This document shows positions 25,687 to 33,781 of a stretch of DNA of 64,000 nt, in pieces. Below the pieces are notes generated by a model. The model was not told the origin of the DNA. It did no database searches and saw only the letters and a list, made by a program, of their open reading frames with translations. The DNA comes from Streptomyces sp. NRRL F-5630. Lineage in GTDB: Bacteria > Actinomycetota > Actinomycetes > Streptomycetales > Streptomycetaceae. The DNA is taken from the NCBI RefSeq assembly GCF_000719475.1, contig NZ_JOGO01000016.1, positions 129,411-193,410 of the forward strand. Direction: 5' to 3'. Within the stretch, counting starts at the first letter, position 1. Each line of letters starts with the position of its first letter. The position numbers and the translations under genes were made by a program.

Positions 25687-25905
25687 AGCGTCGTTTCCCG
25701 GCCGGGTGCGGGACGTTTCCCGGTCGCTCTGCGTGCCGGGCCGTCGCTCCTCGGCCGCATGCTCGTTGCTCTGGACAGGGCTCCGTCGGCCCGGCGTCCG
25801 TCGCCGCGTACCGCCGGGGACAGCACGACGGCACGACAACACGACGGCACGACGCATAGACAGCGCACGGCGACAGAGCACCGACGACGGAGTGAGGTAA
25901 CGGGC

Positions 25906-26769
25906 GTGGTTTCCGGCTGGGAGTGGGACGAGACGCTGTTCTCGGGGGCTGCCCCGTACTACGAGCGCGGGCGCTTGCCGTACGCGCCGGGGCTCGCCAA
26001 GGCGCTCGCGGGAGCGCTGCGTCTGGACGGGCGCGGACGCCTGGTGGACGTGGGCTGCGGCCCCGGCACGCTGACGCTGCGGCTCGCACACCTCTTCCGC
26101 GAGGTCGTGGGCGTCGACCCGGACCGGGGAATGATCGCGGAGGCGGGTCGGCGTGCCGCGGGCGCCGGGTTGACGGGCAAGGTGCGGTGGGTGCGGGCGC
26201 GGGCCGAGGAACTCCCGGCGGGGCTGGGCAGCTTCACGGTGGCGACCTTCGGCCACTCCTTTCACTGGATGGACCAGGAACGGGTGGCCCGCACTGTGCG
26301 CGCGATGCTGCGGCCGGGCGGCTCGCTCGTGCACGTGGCGGATCTCAAGGAAGAGGCGCGGACGCATACGGGGCTGCCGTACCCGGGCGTGCCGCACCAG
26401 GCGATCGAAGAGCTTGTCCAGCACTACCTCGGGCCCGTGCGCCGCGCGGGACAGGGGGTGTTGCCGGAGGGGACGCCGGGCGGCGAGCGCGACGTGCTCG
26501 CGCGCTCGGGCTTCTCGGGCCCGGAGCGGCACGTGATCCCGGGCGGCCAGCCGCTGGAACGCACCGACGACGACCTCGTGGCTTGGGTCTTCTCGCACTC
26601 CTCGGCGGCCCCCCACCTCTTCGGCCCGCGCCGCGAGGACTTCGAGGCCGAACTGCGCCGCCTGCTGCGCGAGACGTCCCCACCCGGTCTTTTCTCCGAA
26701 CGCCTCCCCAGCACCGAGGTGTTCGTGTGGCGGCGCGAGGACACGTTCGCGGAGCCGGAACGGGTGTGA
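25906..26769 (+). CDS. SAM-dependent class I methyltransferase
   Basis: A 287-aa cytosolic methyltransferase. Motif I, the SAM-binding loop, is LVDVGCGPGTLTLRL (about residues 42-56), followed by the acidic end of beta 2 in VVGVDPDRGMI. Post-motif FTVATFGHSFHWMD is typical of the Methyltransf_11/UbiE-like group, and LRPGGSLVHV is motif III. The substrate is unknown. GTG at 25906 follows GAGG with 8-nt spacing. The 200 bp upstream holds short direct repeats of ACGACGGC. Confidence 0.85.
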   Translation: MVSGWEWDETLFSGAAPYYERGRLPYAPGLAKALAGALRLDGRGRLVDVGCGPGTLTLRLAHLFREVVGVDPDRGMIAEAGRRAAGAGLTGKVRWVRARAEELPAGLGSFTVATFGHSFHWMDQERVARTVRAMLRPGGSLVHVADLKEEARTHTGLPYPGVPHQAIEELVQHYLGPVRRAGQGVLPEGTPGGERDVLARSGFSGPERHVIPGGQPLERTDDDLVAWVFSHSSAAPHLFGPRREDFEAELRRLLRETSPPGLFSERLPSTEVFVWRREDTFAEPERV

Positions 26770-27332
26770 GGCGAGGCAGGGGCGTGTCGCCCGGGCCTCG
26801 CGGGCCGGGTTTCCGCGAGGCCGTGCCGCTTGGGCGGCGGGGTCGTGTGGGGTAGCGCTTCTTGCGGGGCCCGCCGGGGCGTGAGGCTCGCGGATGGGCG
26901 GAGCCGCGATCCATCCCCCTTGTTTCGAACGTCAGTTCGCGCAGGGGGAGGGTGTGCGAGGGGTGCGGTGGCGCGTCAGCGGCGCGCGGCTGCCTGGCGC
27001 GGTGAGAGGGGCTAAGGCTCTCGTCCAGGGCTGATCTCGGGGTCGATCTCAGGGTTCACCCTGAGGAACCCTGATACGCCACGCGGGTGTATTTCAGGGT
27101 CATGTGGGGTTTATCCAGCGAGCATCACGCGTGCGGGCGAAAAGTGCCCCGTGGGCTGGTTCTACGGCTGTCACCTGGGCAATTCTGGATGCACGACGTC
27201 GCACAGTTCACTCCGGAACGGTCGGCCAACCGCTCCGGTGTTTACGCGGGGTTGACCGGCCCCTCTACTCATCGCAAGAGGACCGGGTCAGCCGACGACC
27301 GCACCGGTCATCCCAGTCAGTGGAGGAAGGAC
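26770..27332. other. Intergenic region with nested hairpins
   Basis: No gene was recognised. Overlapping inverted repeats occur at 27048-27074. The right half (from about 27060) is less GC-rich and looks like a promoter/leader for the frameshifted secreted protein at 27333. Confidence 0.45.
27048..27074. repeat. Two mutually exclusive hairpins built on TCAGGGT
   Basis: CTCAGGGT-tc-ACCCTGAG (27048-27065) and TCAGGGTTC / GAACCCTGA (27049-27057 with 27066-27074) share their left arm, so only one can form. Another TTCAGGGTCATG follows near 27093. This may be an operator or a leader switch; it lies about 260 bp before the next coding start. Confidence 0.45.
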
Positions 27333-27886
27333 ATGACAAGCATCCGTACCGCCCGCCCCTCGCCCCTGGCGCCGCGCTCCGGCTCGCCGCCGCGCCGCTC
27401 ACCGGCGTCGCGCAGGCCGACAACGGCGCCGCCGCGGGCGACGGATCGAACGCGGCCGTGTCGGCGCTCGGCGCCTCCGGTATCGGCGGCGACAACTTCG
27501 GTAACTCATCCACGACTCAGCGGCGGGCCGTAGGAGCAGGCGCCTCGAACCAGAGCGACTTGGCCCAAGCCGCCGCCTTCACGGCCATCGACCAGCACCA
27601 CTTCAATCCGGCCGTCGACCACACCGATCTCTGGTCGTCGTTGGGGCCCGGAGTCACGCGGTACGACCGAGGCGAACGCCCGCCAGAGCGCGCCCGGGAG
27701 GACGCGACTCGTGGCAAGACACGGACGCCGAACTCGATACGGGGCGGCGCCCTGGAGGAGCGAGAGGGAGAGGGGTGCACCCGGAGGGCCTGTAACCGGT
27801 GTGAGTGCTTGAGGCGGTACGAGGACGCCCGAGCGGCGCGGCGTGCGGGGGCGCACCGAGCGGCCGCGAGACGAGAACAGCGGTAA
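27333..27886 (+). pseudogene. Small secreted protein gene broken by a frameshift in its signal peptide
   Basis: ATG at 27333 follows a good AGGAAGG site and begins MTSIRTA, but that frame soon becomes Arg/Ser/Pro-rich. In another frame (offset by two) the DNA encodes a hydrophobic segment ending GAALRLAAAPLTGVAQA, a classic signal peptide with an AQA cleavage site. A mature part follows, rich in Asn, Ser, Gly and Ala (DNGAAAGDGSN, GASGIGGDNFGNSSTTQ, and ASNQSDLAQAAAFTA). That composition recalls small cell-surface proteins such as rodlin- or chaplin-like ones, without a firm match. A net one-base shift between about 27350 and 27385 separates start and body. The true end is uncertain; coding character fades after about 27650. 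Confidence 0.55.
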
Positions 27887-28640
27887 CGGCGCGCACGGCG
27901 CCGGGGGACGACAACGGCCCGAGGGGGAGAGGGGCCCGCAGGGGGAGACATGGGATTTCAGGGGGCGGAGACCCGGACAACGCGCCCGGGCCGGAAGTGG
28001 ACGGCACCGGCGGGCGAGAATTCCGGGACACCGGAAAGAGCCTCGTACGGGGCGGCGAGGGGCGCCTCGTACGAGGAAGCGAGCACCACCGGCGAGGCGT
28101 CGACCGCCACGCCGGGAGACGGTGATCCGGTCGGCAGCAGGTCTCGGCCGGTCGGCCGGTTCGCGACCGGAGCGACCGCGCAGGGCGTGGCGGCGGGCAG
28201 GGCCATCGGCGGGACGGGCGAGACGGGCCGGGTGGCCGCTGGCGGTGTACGCGCGGGGACGCGAGGGGCGACGTGCGGCGTGCGTGTCGTGACGCGGGCG
28301 GGCGGTGGCGGCGTGTGGGTCGTGACAAGGGTGGCCGGTGATGACGGGCGGGCCACGACGCGGGGTGATGACGGTGATGACTGGGGCTTGTGTGCCCCGG
28401 CACGAGTCGTCGGGGGCGGCCGGCGGGGTGCTGCGCGGTCGGTGTGGCGTGACCCGAGGGGGAGGGGCCCTGTCTCCGGAGTGAGGACGGCGCCCCACGG
28501 TCCGCGCGAGCCTGTCGCGGCGGACGGCCCCGGCCCGCGCGGGGGCGCGTGGGCGGCGGAAGACGGGCAGACGAGGGAGTCGGCGCGAGGCGGGGTGTGT
28601 CCACCCGGAGGGCAGGGCTTGGAGAGCCTTGACTCGGGGG
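27887..28640. other. Long GC-rich stretch without a convincing gene
   Basis: Several frames are open on both strands, but their translations are Gly/Arg/Thr-rich and lack domains. I see nothing functional except the promoter of the DUF1906 gene near the right end. Confidence 0.35.
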
Positions 28641-29483
28641 ATGCGAATGCGACGACTCGCGGGCACGGTCCCGCTCCGGCTGGGCGTCCTGGGTTCTGTT
28701 CTCCTCCTTCTCCTCGGGGGTGCCTCTCCCGCATCCGGCGGGGAAGGGCCCGCCTGGTCGGCGCGCGGGGTGGCGACCTACACGGGGCGCGCCTTCGACA
28801 CGTGCACCGCGCCGCCGCTGGCGACGATGCGGGCGTGGCGGGACTCGCCGTACCGGGCCGTGGGCGTGTACGTCGGCGGCCGGGCACGCGCCTGCCCGCA
28901 GCCGGAGCTGGACGCGGGCTGGCTGCGCGAGGTACGGGGACTGGACTGGTCGGTGCTGCCGCTCTACGTCGGCTCGCAAGCGCCCTGCGTCGAGGCCGAG
29001 AACAAGAAGAAGTACCGCCTGGGCGGGGACCCCGCGGGCACCGGGACGGAGGAGGGACGCGACGCGGTCCGGTCGGCGCGGGCGCTGGGGATCACCCCGC
29101 GCAGCCCGTTGTACCTGGACGTGGAGGCGTACGACGAGCGGCGGGCGGAGTGCGCGCGGGCGGTGCTCTCCTTCGTGCGGGCCTGGGACCGGGCGGTCAC
29201 CGCGGAGGGATACGTACCGGGTTTCTACAGCAGCGCGGATTCCGGGGTGGCCCAGTTGGAGCGGGAGCGGCGGGCCGGGACGGCGAACCTGCCGGAGGTG
29301 ATGTGGTTCGCGCACTGGACGGGAAAGGCCTCGCTCGACGCTCCAGGGGTACTGGCGCCGCAGGCGTGGACGCCCCAGCGACGCATCCACCAGTACAAGG
29401 GGAACGTGAAGGAGACGTACGGCGGAAAGACGCTCTCGATCGACAGGAACCAGGTGGACGCGCCGGTCGCGAGCCTCGGCTGA
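28641..29483 (+). CDS. Secreted DUF1906 (glycoside hydrolase-like) protein
   Basis: A 280-aa protein with a signal peptide (hydrophobic core LGVLGSVLLLLLGGASPASG, about residues 15-34). The mature part matches DUF1906, a TIM-barrel related to GH25 lysozymes: it begins GVATYTGRAFDTCTAPP, continues YRAVGVYVGG and SVLPLYVGSQA, has the acidic YLDVEAYD where the catalytic Asp/Glu would lie, and FYSSADSG later. Such proteins are exported, often through Tat, and probably act on the cell wall. Substrate is unknown. ATG at 28641 was chosen; ATG at 28647 is an alternative with better spacing from GGGGGA. Confidence 0.85.
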   Translation: MRMRRLAGTVPLRLGVLGSVLLLLLGGASPASGGEGPAWSARGVATYTGRAFDTCTAPPLATMRAWRDSPYRAVGVYVGGRARACPQPELDAGWLREVRGLDWSVLPLYVGSQAPCVEAENKKKYRLGGDPAGTGTEEGRDAVRSARALGITPRSPLYLDVEAYDERRAECARAVLSFVRAWDRAVTAEGYVPGFYSSADSGVAQLERERRAGTANLPEVMWFAHWTGKASLDAPGVLAPQAWTPQRRIHQYKGNVKETYGGKTLSIDRNQVDAPVASLG

Positions 29484-29658
29484 GCCGTTGCCCGGCTCGC
29501 TCCACCGGAGGGGAACGAGGCTCAACCCTGAGGGGGCCGGGGTGCGTCCTCCCCCTTCAGGAGGTGGTGCGGACCCCCCGTCCTACTCCCCAAGGGGGAC
29601 GGGCGGCCGGGACCTGCGGGCGATCCCCGGCACGCGCCGCGCTTCTAGCGTGGGGGAT

Positions 29659-30570
29659 ATGACTGTGACCGAGGTCCCCAGGCGCCTTGCCGCGCCGGCC
29701 GCCGCACCGACCGCCCCCGCGCGCACCGCTCAGCGGTCCTCGCAGGCGTCCGTGCCCGCGTCCGCGGGTCCCCGGCCGTCCGCGGCGCCGGCGACCCCCG
29801 TACCCCCGCGTGGCCCGTCAGCCCCCCGCCCGCCCCGCATCTCCCCGGACCGCGACCGCGCCACCGCCCGCGCGATCGCGGACCACACGGCAACGGCCCG
29901 CAAGACGGAGGCGCGTAGGGCGGAGGTGCGTGGGACGGAGGCTCGTGGCAGAGAGGCCCCTCACGCGGAGGCTCGCAGGACCGGGGCCCGTACGAGCGCG
30001 GAGCCGGTCCCGGCCTCCGCGCCTCAGCCCGGCAGCGGGCGGGCCCGTGCCCGCTCCTCCCGCACCGCACCCGCCCTCCCCCTCACCTTCGAGTCCTACG
30101 TGCGGGCCCGGGGATCGGTGCTGTTGCGGACCGCGCGGTCGCTCACGCCGAATCCGTACGACGCGGAGGACCTCCTCCAGACCGCGCTGGCGAAGACGTA
30201 CTCCGCCTGGGAGCGGATCGAGGACCACGGGGCCGTGGACGGGTACGTGCGCCGGGCGCTCGTCAACACGCGGACCTCGCAGTGGCGCAAGCGGCGCGTC
30301 GACGAGTACTCGTGCGCGGAGCTTCCCGAGCCCGAGCCGACGCCCGTGTCCGATCCGGCGGAGGCGCAGGCGGTGCGCGACGCGATGTGGCACGCGGTGC
30401 GCAGGCTCCCGGCACGGCAGCGGGCGATGGTCACGCTGCGGTACTACGAGGACTTGAGCGAGGCCCAGACGGCGGAGGTGCTCGGCGTCTCCGTGGGAAC
30501 GGTCAAGAGCGCCGTCTCGCGCGCCCTCGCCAAACTCCGCGAGGACCGCGAACTGGTTTTGATCCGCTAA
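29659..30570 (+). CDS. SigE-family ECF RNA polymerase sigma factor with long disordered N terminus
   Basis: A 303-aa sigma-70 family protein of the actinobacterial SigE-family ECF group. Region 2 covers about residues 148-215 (FESYVRARGSVLLRTARSL, DAEDLLQTALAKTYSAW) and region 4 about 235-300 (MWHAVRRLPARQRAMVTLRYY, AEVLGVSVGTVKSAVSRA). The first 140 residues are Pro/Ala-rich with imperfect EARRxE-type repeats, much longer than the few residues usual in the family. ATG at 29659 sits after GGGGGAT; an internal start nearer residue 140 cannot be excluded. No anti-sigma gene is adjacent. A tandem repeat follows the stop codon. Confidence 0.85.
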   Translation: MTVTEVPRRLAAPAAAPTAPARTAQRSSQASVPASAGPRPSAAPATPVPPRGPSAPRPPRISPDRDRATARAIADHTATARKTEARRAEVRGTEARGREAPHAEARRTGARTSAEPVPASAPQPGSGRARARSSRTAPALPLTFESYVRARGSVLLRTARSLTPNPYDAEDLLQTALAKTYSAWERIEDHGAVDGYVRRALVNTRTSQWRKRRVDEYSCAELPEPEPTPVSDPAEAQAVRDAMWHAVRRLPARQRAMVTLRYYEDLSEAQTAEVLGVSVGTVKSAVSRALAKLREDRELVLIR

Positions 30571-31047
30571 CCCCAGGCCCGCGTGCCCACCCTGCGGCGC
30601 GCTCCACCTGGGTCCGCGCCGACCCCGCGCCCGGCCCGCGCGCTTGCCCTGCGGCGCCTGACCCGGGTCCGCGCCGACCCCGCGCCCGTCCTGCGCGCCT
30701 GCCTGGCGGCGCCCGACCCGGGCCCACCCCGAGCCCGCGCCCGGCCCGCGCGCTCACCCGGCGGCGCCCGACCCGGGGCCGCCCCGAGCCCGCGCCCGGC
30801 CCACGCGCCCGCCCTGCGGCGCCACCCCGGTCCGCCCCGAACCCGCGCCCGGCACGCACGCCTGCTCACCGCGCCCCGGTCCCCCCTTCGCGTGTTCCGT
30901 GAATCGATTGGCTGCCGCTAGTGACATACCGCCTGGTATGTGCGCAGAATCAGGCCACGACCCCCACGGGCCGCACAGCACCCCCACGGACCGTTGAGAC
31001 GACAGAGCCGTTGCCTACAGGCGCGTAGCGCCCATCGGGAGGACGCC
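30571..31047. other. Intergenic region with a 55-bp minisatellite
   Basis: It contains the tandem repeat at 30585-30860. The remaining 185 bp is less GC-rich and includes GAATCGATTGGC and TGACATACC near 30900-30935, a plausible promoter zone for the acyl-CoA ligase. Confidence 0.45.
30585..30860. repeat. About five copies of a 55-bp tandem repeat
   Basis: Units start at about 30585, 30643, 30698, 30753 and 30808; the middle three are exactly 55 bp, the last 53. Each carries GCGGCGC, a CCGGG core, then CCGCGCCCG and a GCGCG end. The period is not a multiple of three and no frame survives on either strand, so it is non-coding. It begins 15 bp after the sigma factor stop. Confidence 0.8.
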
Positions 31048-32697
31048 GTGCTGAGCACGATGCAAGAGACCCCGCTCCTGATCAGCAGGATTCTGGAGCA
31101 CGGGCGGAGGATTCACGGGCGTTCGACCGTGACGACGTGGACCGGTGAGGCGGAGCCGCACCGCCGTACGTTCGCCGAGATCGGCGACCGCGCCGCCCAG
31201 CTCGCCCACGCCCTTCGTGACGAACTCGGAGTCGAACCCGGTAGTGTTTTGGGGACTCTGATGTGGAACAACGCCGAGCACGTCGAGGCGTACTTCGCGC
31301 TTCCGTCCATGGGCGCGATCCTGCACACCCTCAACCTCCGCCTGCCCGCCGCGCAGCTCGCCTGGATCATCCAGCACGCCGAGGACAAGGTGATCATCGC
31401 GAACGGTACGGTGCTGCCGCTCCTGGCGCCGCTGCTGCCGCAGCTGCCGGAGGTCGAGCACGTCGTGGTGTCCGGCGCGGGCGATCGCTCGGTGCTCGAA
31501 GGGACCGGGGTGCGCGTCCACGACTACGAGGAACTGCTCGCCGGCCGTCCGACCACGTACGACTGGCCGCAACTCGACGAGCGGGAGGCCGCGGCGCTCT
31601 GCTACACCTCCGGCACGACGGGCGACCCCAAAGGGGTGCTCTACTCGCACCGGTCGGTCTACCTGCACTCGATGCAGGTCAACATGACGCAGTCGATGGG
31701 TCTGACCGACCGCGACACGAGCCTCGTCGTCGTGCCGCAGTTCCACGTCAACGCCTGGGGCCTGCCGCACGCGACCTTCATGACCGGCATCAACATGCTC
31801 ATGCCGGACCGTTTCCTCCAGCCCGCGCCGCTCGCCGAGATGATCGAGTCCGAGCGCCCCACGCACGCGGCGGCCGTACCGACCATCTGGCAGGGGCTGC
31901 TCGCCGAGCTGACGGCGAAGCCGCGCGACGTCGGCTCGCTCGGGCAGGTGACGATCGGCGGTTCGGCGTGCCCGCCCGCGCTCATGGAGGCGTTCGACCG
32001 GCTGGGGATGCGGGTCTGTCACGCCTGGGGCATGACCGAGACCTCGCCGCTCGGCACCGTGGCGCGCGCCCCGGGCACCGCCGACACCCCGGAGAAGGAG
32101 TGGCGCTACCGGCTCACGCAGGGGCGTTTTCCCGCCGGGGTCGAGCCGCGGCTCATCGGCCCGAACGGGGACGTACTGCCGTGGGACGGGGAATCGGCCG
32201 GTGAGCTGGAGGTGCGCGGCTCGTGGATCGCGGGGGCGTACTTCGGCGGCACGGACAAGGAGCCGGTGCGGCCCGAGGACAAGTTCAGCCCGGACGGCTG
32301 GCTGCGCACCGGGGATGTCGGTGTCATCTCGGAGGACGGCTTCCTCACCCTCACCGACCGGGCCAAGGACGTCGTGAAGTCCGGCGGCGAGTGGATCTCC
32401 AGCGTGGCGCTGGAGAACGAGATCATGGCGCACCCGGATGTCGCCGAGGCGGCGGTCATCGCGGTGCCGGACGAGAAGTGGGGCGAGCGCCCGCTCGCGA
32501 CGGTCGTCCTCAAGGACGGCGCCACGGCGGGACCGGCCGAGCTGCGCGCCTTCCTCGCGGAGCGCGTCGCGAAATGGCAGCTTCCCGAGCGCTGGTCGGT
32601 GATCGAGTCGGTGCCGAAGACGAGCGTGGGCAAGTTCGACAAGAAGGTGCTGCGCGCGCGGTACGCGGAGGACGGGCTCGACGTCACGGTGCTCTGA
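31048..32697 (+). CDS. Long-chain fatty-acid-CoA ligase / acyl-CoA synthetase
   Basis: A 549-aa ANL-superfamily enzyme that adenylates a carboxylic acid and transfers it to CoA. The P-loop-like A3 motif is YTSGTTGDPKGVLYSH (about residues 188-203). A5 is visible as AWGMTETSPLG, A7 as GWLRTGDVG, A8 as DRAKDVVKSGGEWIS, and the A10 Lys in SVGKFDKK. Length and motifs match medium/long-chain acyl-CoA synthetases. Substrate range is not predictable. GTG at 31048 follows GGGAGGACGCC. It is probably monocistronic; the downstream FadR-type regulator is 242 bp away on the same strand and more likely belongs to the lactate genes. Confidence 0.93.
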   Translation: MLSTMQETPLLISRILEHGRRIHGRSTVTTWTGEAEPHRRTFAEIGDRAAQLAHALRDELGVEPGSVLGTLMWNNAEHVEAYFALPSMGAILHTLNLRLPAAQLAWIIQHAEDKVIIANGTVLPLLAPLLPQLPEVEHVVVSGAGDRSVLEGTGVRVHDYEELLAGRPTTYDWPQLDEREAAALCYTSGTTGDPKGVLYSHRSVYLHSMQVNMTQSMGLTDRDTSLVVVPQFHVNAWGLPHATFMTGINMLMPDRFLQPAPLAEMIESERPTHAAAVPTIWQGLLAELTAKPRDVGSLGQVTIGGSACPPALMEAFDRLGMRVCHAWGMTETSPLGTVARAPGTADTPEKEWRYRLTQGRFPAGVEPRLIGPNGDVLPWDGESAGELEVRGSWIAGAYFGGTDKEPVRPEDKFSPDGWLRTGDVGVISEDGFLTLTDRAKDVVKSGGEWISSVALENEIMAHPDVAEAAVIAVPDEKWGERPLATVVLKDGATAGPAELRAFLAERVAKWQLPERWSVIESVPKTSVGKFDKKVLRARYAEDGLDVTVL

Positions 32698-32939
32698 GGC
32701 GCGGGGGCTGCACGGTGGCTCCAGGAGGCACGACGGCCTTTCCGGCCGGTACGGGGGCGAGGCACGGCACCTGCGCGACCCGCCCCGCCCCCCGTACGGT
32801 CTGGGCGCTCCGCCCCCAACCCAGGCCGCCCGCCCGTACCGCACCCACCACCGCACAGCCCCCGCCCACAGGTCCGACCATTCCCCGTGTGTGACATAGA
32901 TTGGGGGACCTCACGTCGGTTCCTGTCGGGGAGGTGCGC

Positions 32940-33698
32940 ATGGCCGCGGAGTGGCGACCGGTGCGGCAGGCGCGTACCCATGAGCTGGTTCTGGAGCGCA
33001 TCGAGGAACAGGTGCTCACCGGAGAGCTGAAGGCCGGCGACCGGCTGCCCCCCGAACGCGAACTCGCCCCGGCGCTCGGCGTCTCGCGCTCCGCGCTCCG
33101 CGAAGCGCTGCGGGTGCTGGAGACGATCGGGGTACTCGTCGCCCACCCGGGGCGCGGTGCCGACGCCGGCGCCAGGATCGTACGGAACCCCGACGACGCC
33201 CTCGGCCGTCTCCTCCGCCTCCACTTCGGCCTCGGCAGTTACCGCCTGGAGGACGTGCTGGAGGCCCGCGTGGTCCTGGAGCGGTCCAGCTTCGAGGCCG
33301 CCGCGCGGCAGGCGGCGCCCGAGGAACTCGACGAGGCCGCCGGCATCCTCGGCCGCCTGTGCGAACCCGGCCTCGGCCCGGCCGAGTTCAACGAACTGGA
33401 CACCGCCTTCCACGTCGCCGTCGCGCGGTCCTCCGGCAACCGCCTCGTCTCCACGCTCACCGCCGCCGTGCGCGAGTCCGTCCGCCCCCTCATCCTGCGT
33501 GCCCTCGAAGCGGCCGAGGACTGGCCCGCCACCGCGGCGGCCCTGAACGCGGAGCACACCGAACTGCTCCGCCTCGTCCTCGCCGGAGAGGCCACGGCCG
33601 CCGCCGACCTCGCCGAACGCCACATCCGCGGTTTCCACGGCACGCTGGTGAACGACGAATCGGCCGAGCCTGAAGGCGAGGCGGACGGCGAGCGGTAG
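32940..33698 (+). CDS. FadR-subfamily GntR regulator, probable lactate regulator (LldR-like)
   Basis: A 252-aa repressor. The winged-helix domain (about residues 8-75) contains LKAGDRLPPERELAPALGVS and SALREALRVLE. The all-alpha FCD effector domain covers about 90-230; metal/ligand-binding residues are likely Asp in ELDTAFH and the His residues in FHVAV and RHIRGFH. GGGGAGG fixes the ATG at 32940. It stands next to L-lactate permease and lutABC, so lactate is the likely effector. FadR-type operator-like sequences are found between the permease and lutA (35896-35906 and 35975-35985). Confidence 0.85.
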   Translation: MAAEWRPVRQARTHELVLERIEEQVLTGELKAGDRLPPERELAPALGVSRSALREALRVLETIGVLVAHPGRGADAGARIVRNPDDALGRLLRLHFGLGSYRLEDVLEARVVLERSSFEAAARQAAPEELDEAAGILGRLCEPGLGPAEFNELDTAFHVAVARSSGNRLVSTLTAAVRESVRPLILRALEAAEDWPATAAALNAEHTELLRLVLAGEATAAADLAERHIRGFHGTLVNDESAEPEGEADGER

Positions 33699-33704
33699 AA
33701 GCCG

Positions 33705-33718
33705 GTCCCACGTGAAAC
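33705..33718. promoter_or_regulatory. Near-parS sequence (two mismatches)
   Basis: GTCCCACGTGAAAC retains the CACGTG centre and full right half. It lies 46 bp before a perfect parS. Confidence 0.55.
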
Positions 33719-33750
33719 AGGGGGAGCCCCGACTCCTGGGGCCCCCTCAT

Positions 33751-33764
33751 GTTTCACGTGAAAC
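33751..33764. promoter_or_regulatory. parS site (perfect)
   Basis: GTTTCACGTGAAAC lies between the convergent 3' ends of the FadR-type regulator and the lactate permease. Confidence 0.92.
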
Positions 33765-33781
33765 AACGTCGCCCCGCTCCC

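Noticed and set aside
24922..26616. A 564-codon minus-strand frame across the parS array side, cyclotransferase-like and methyltransferase genes
   Set aside because: The plus-strand genes have catalytic motifs; this frame has none.
27950..28640. Open frames between the broken secreted protein gene and the DUF1906 gene
   Set aside because: All six frames are largely open by composition; none has a start site, domain or codon pattern that stands out.
30585..30860. The 55-bp repeats as a possible CRISPR array
   Set aside because: The units are contiguous without unique spacers, are not palindromic and no cas gene is present.
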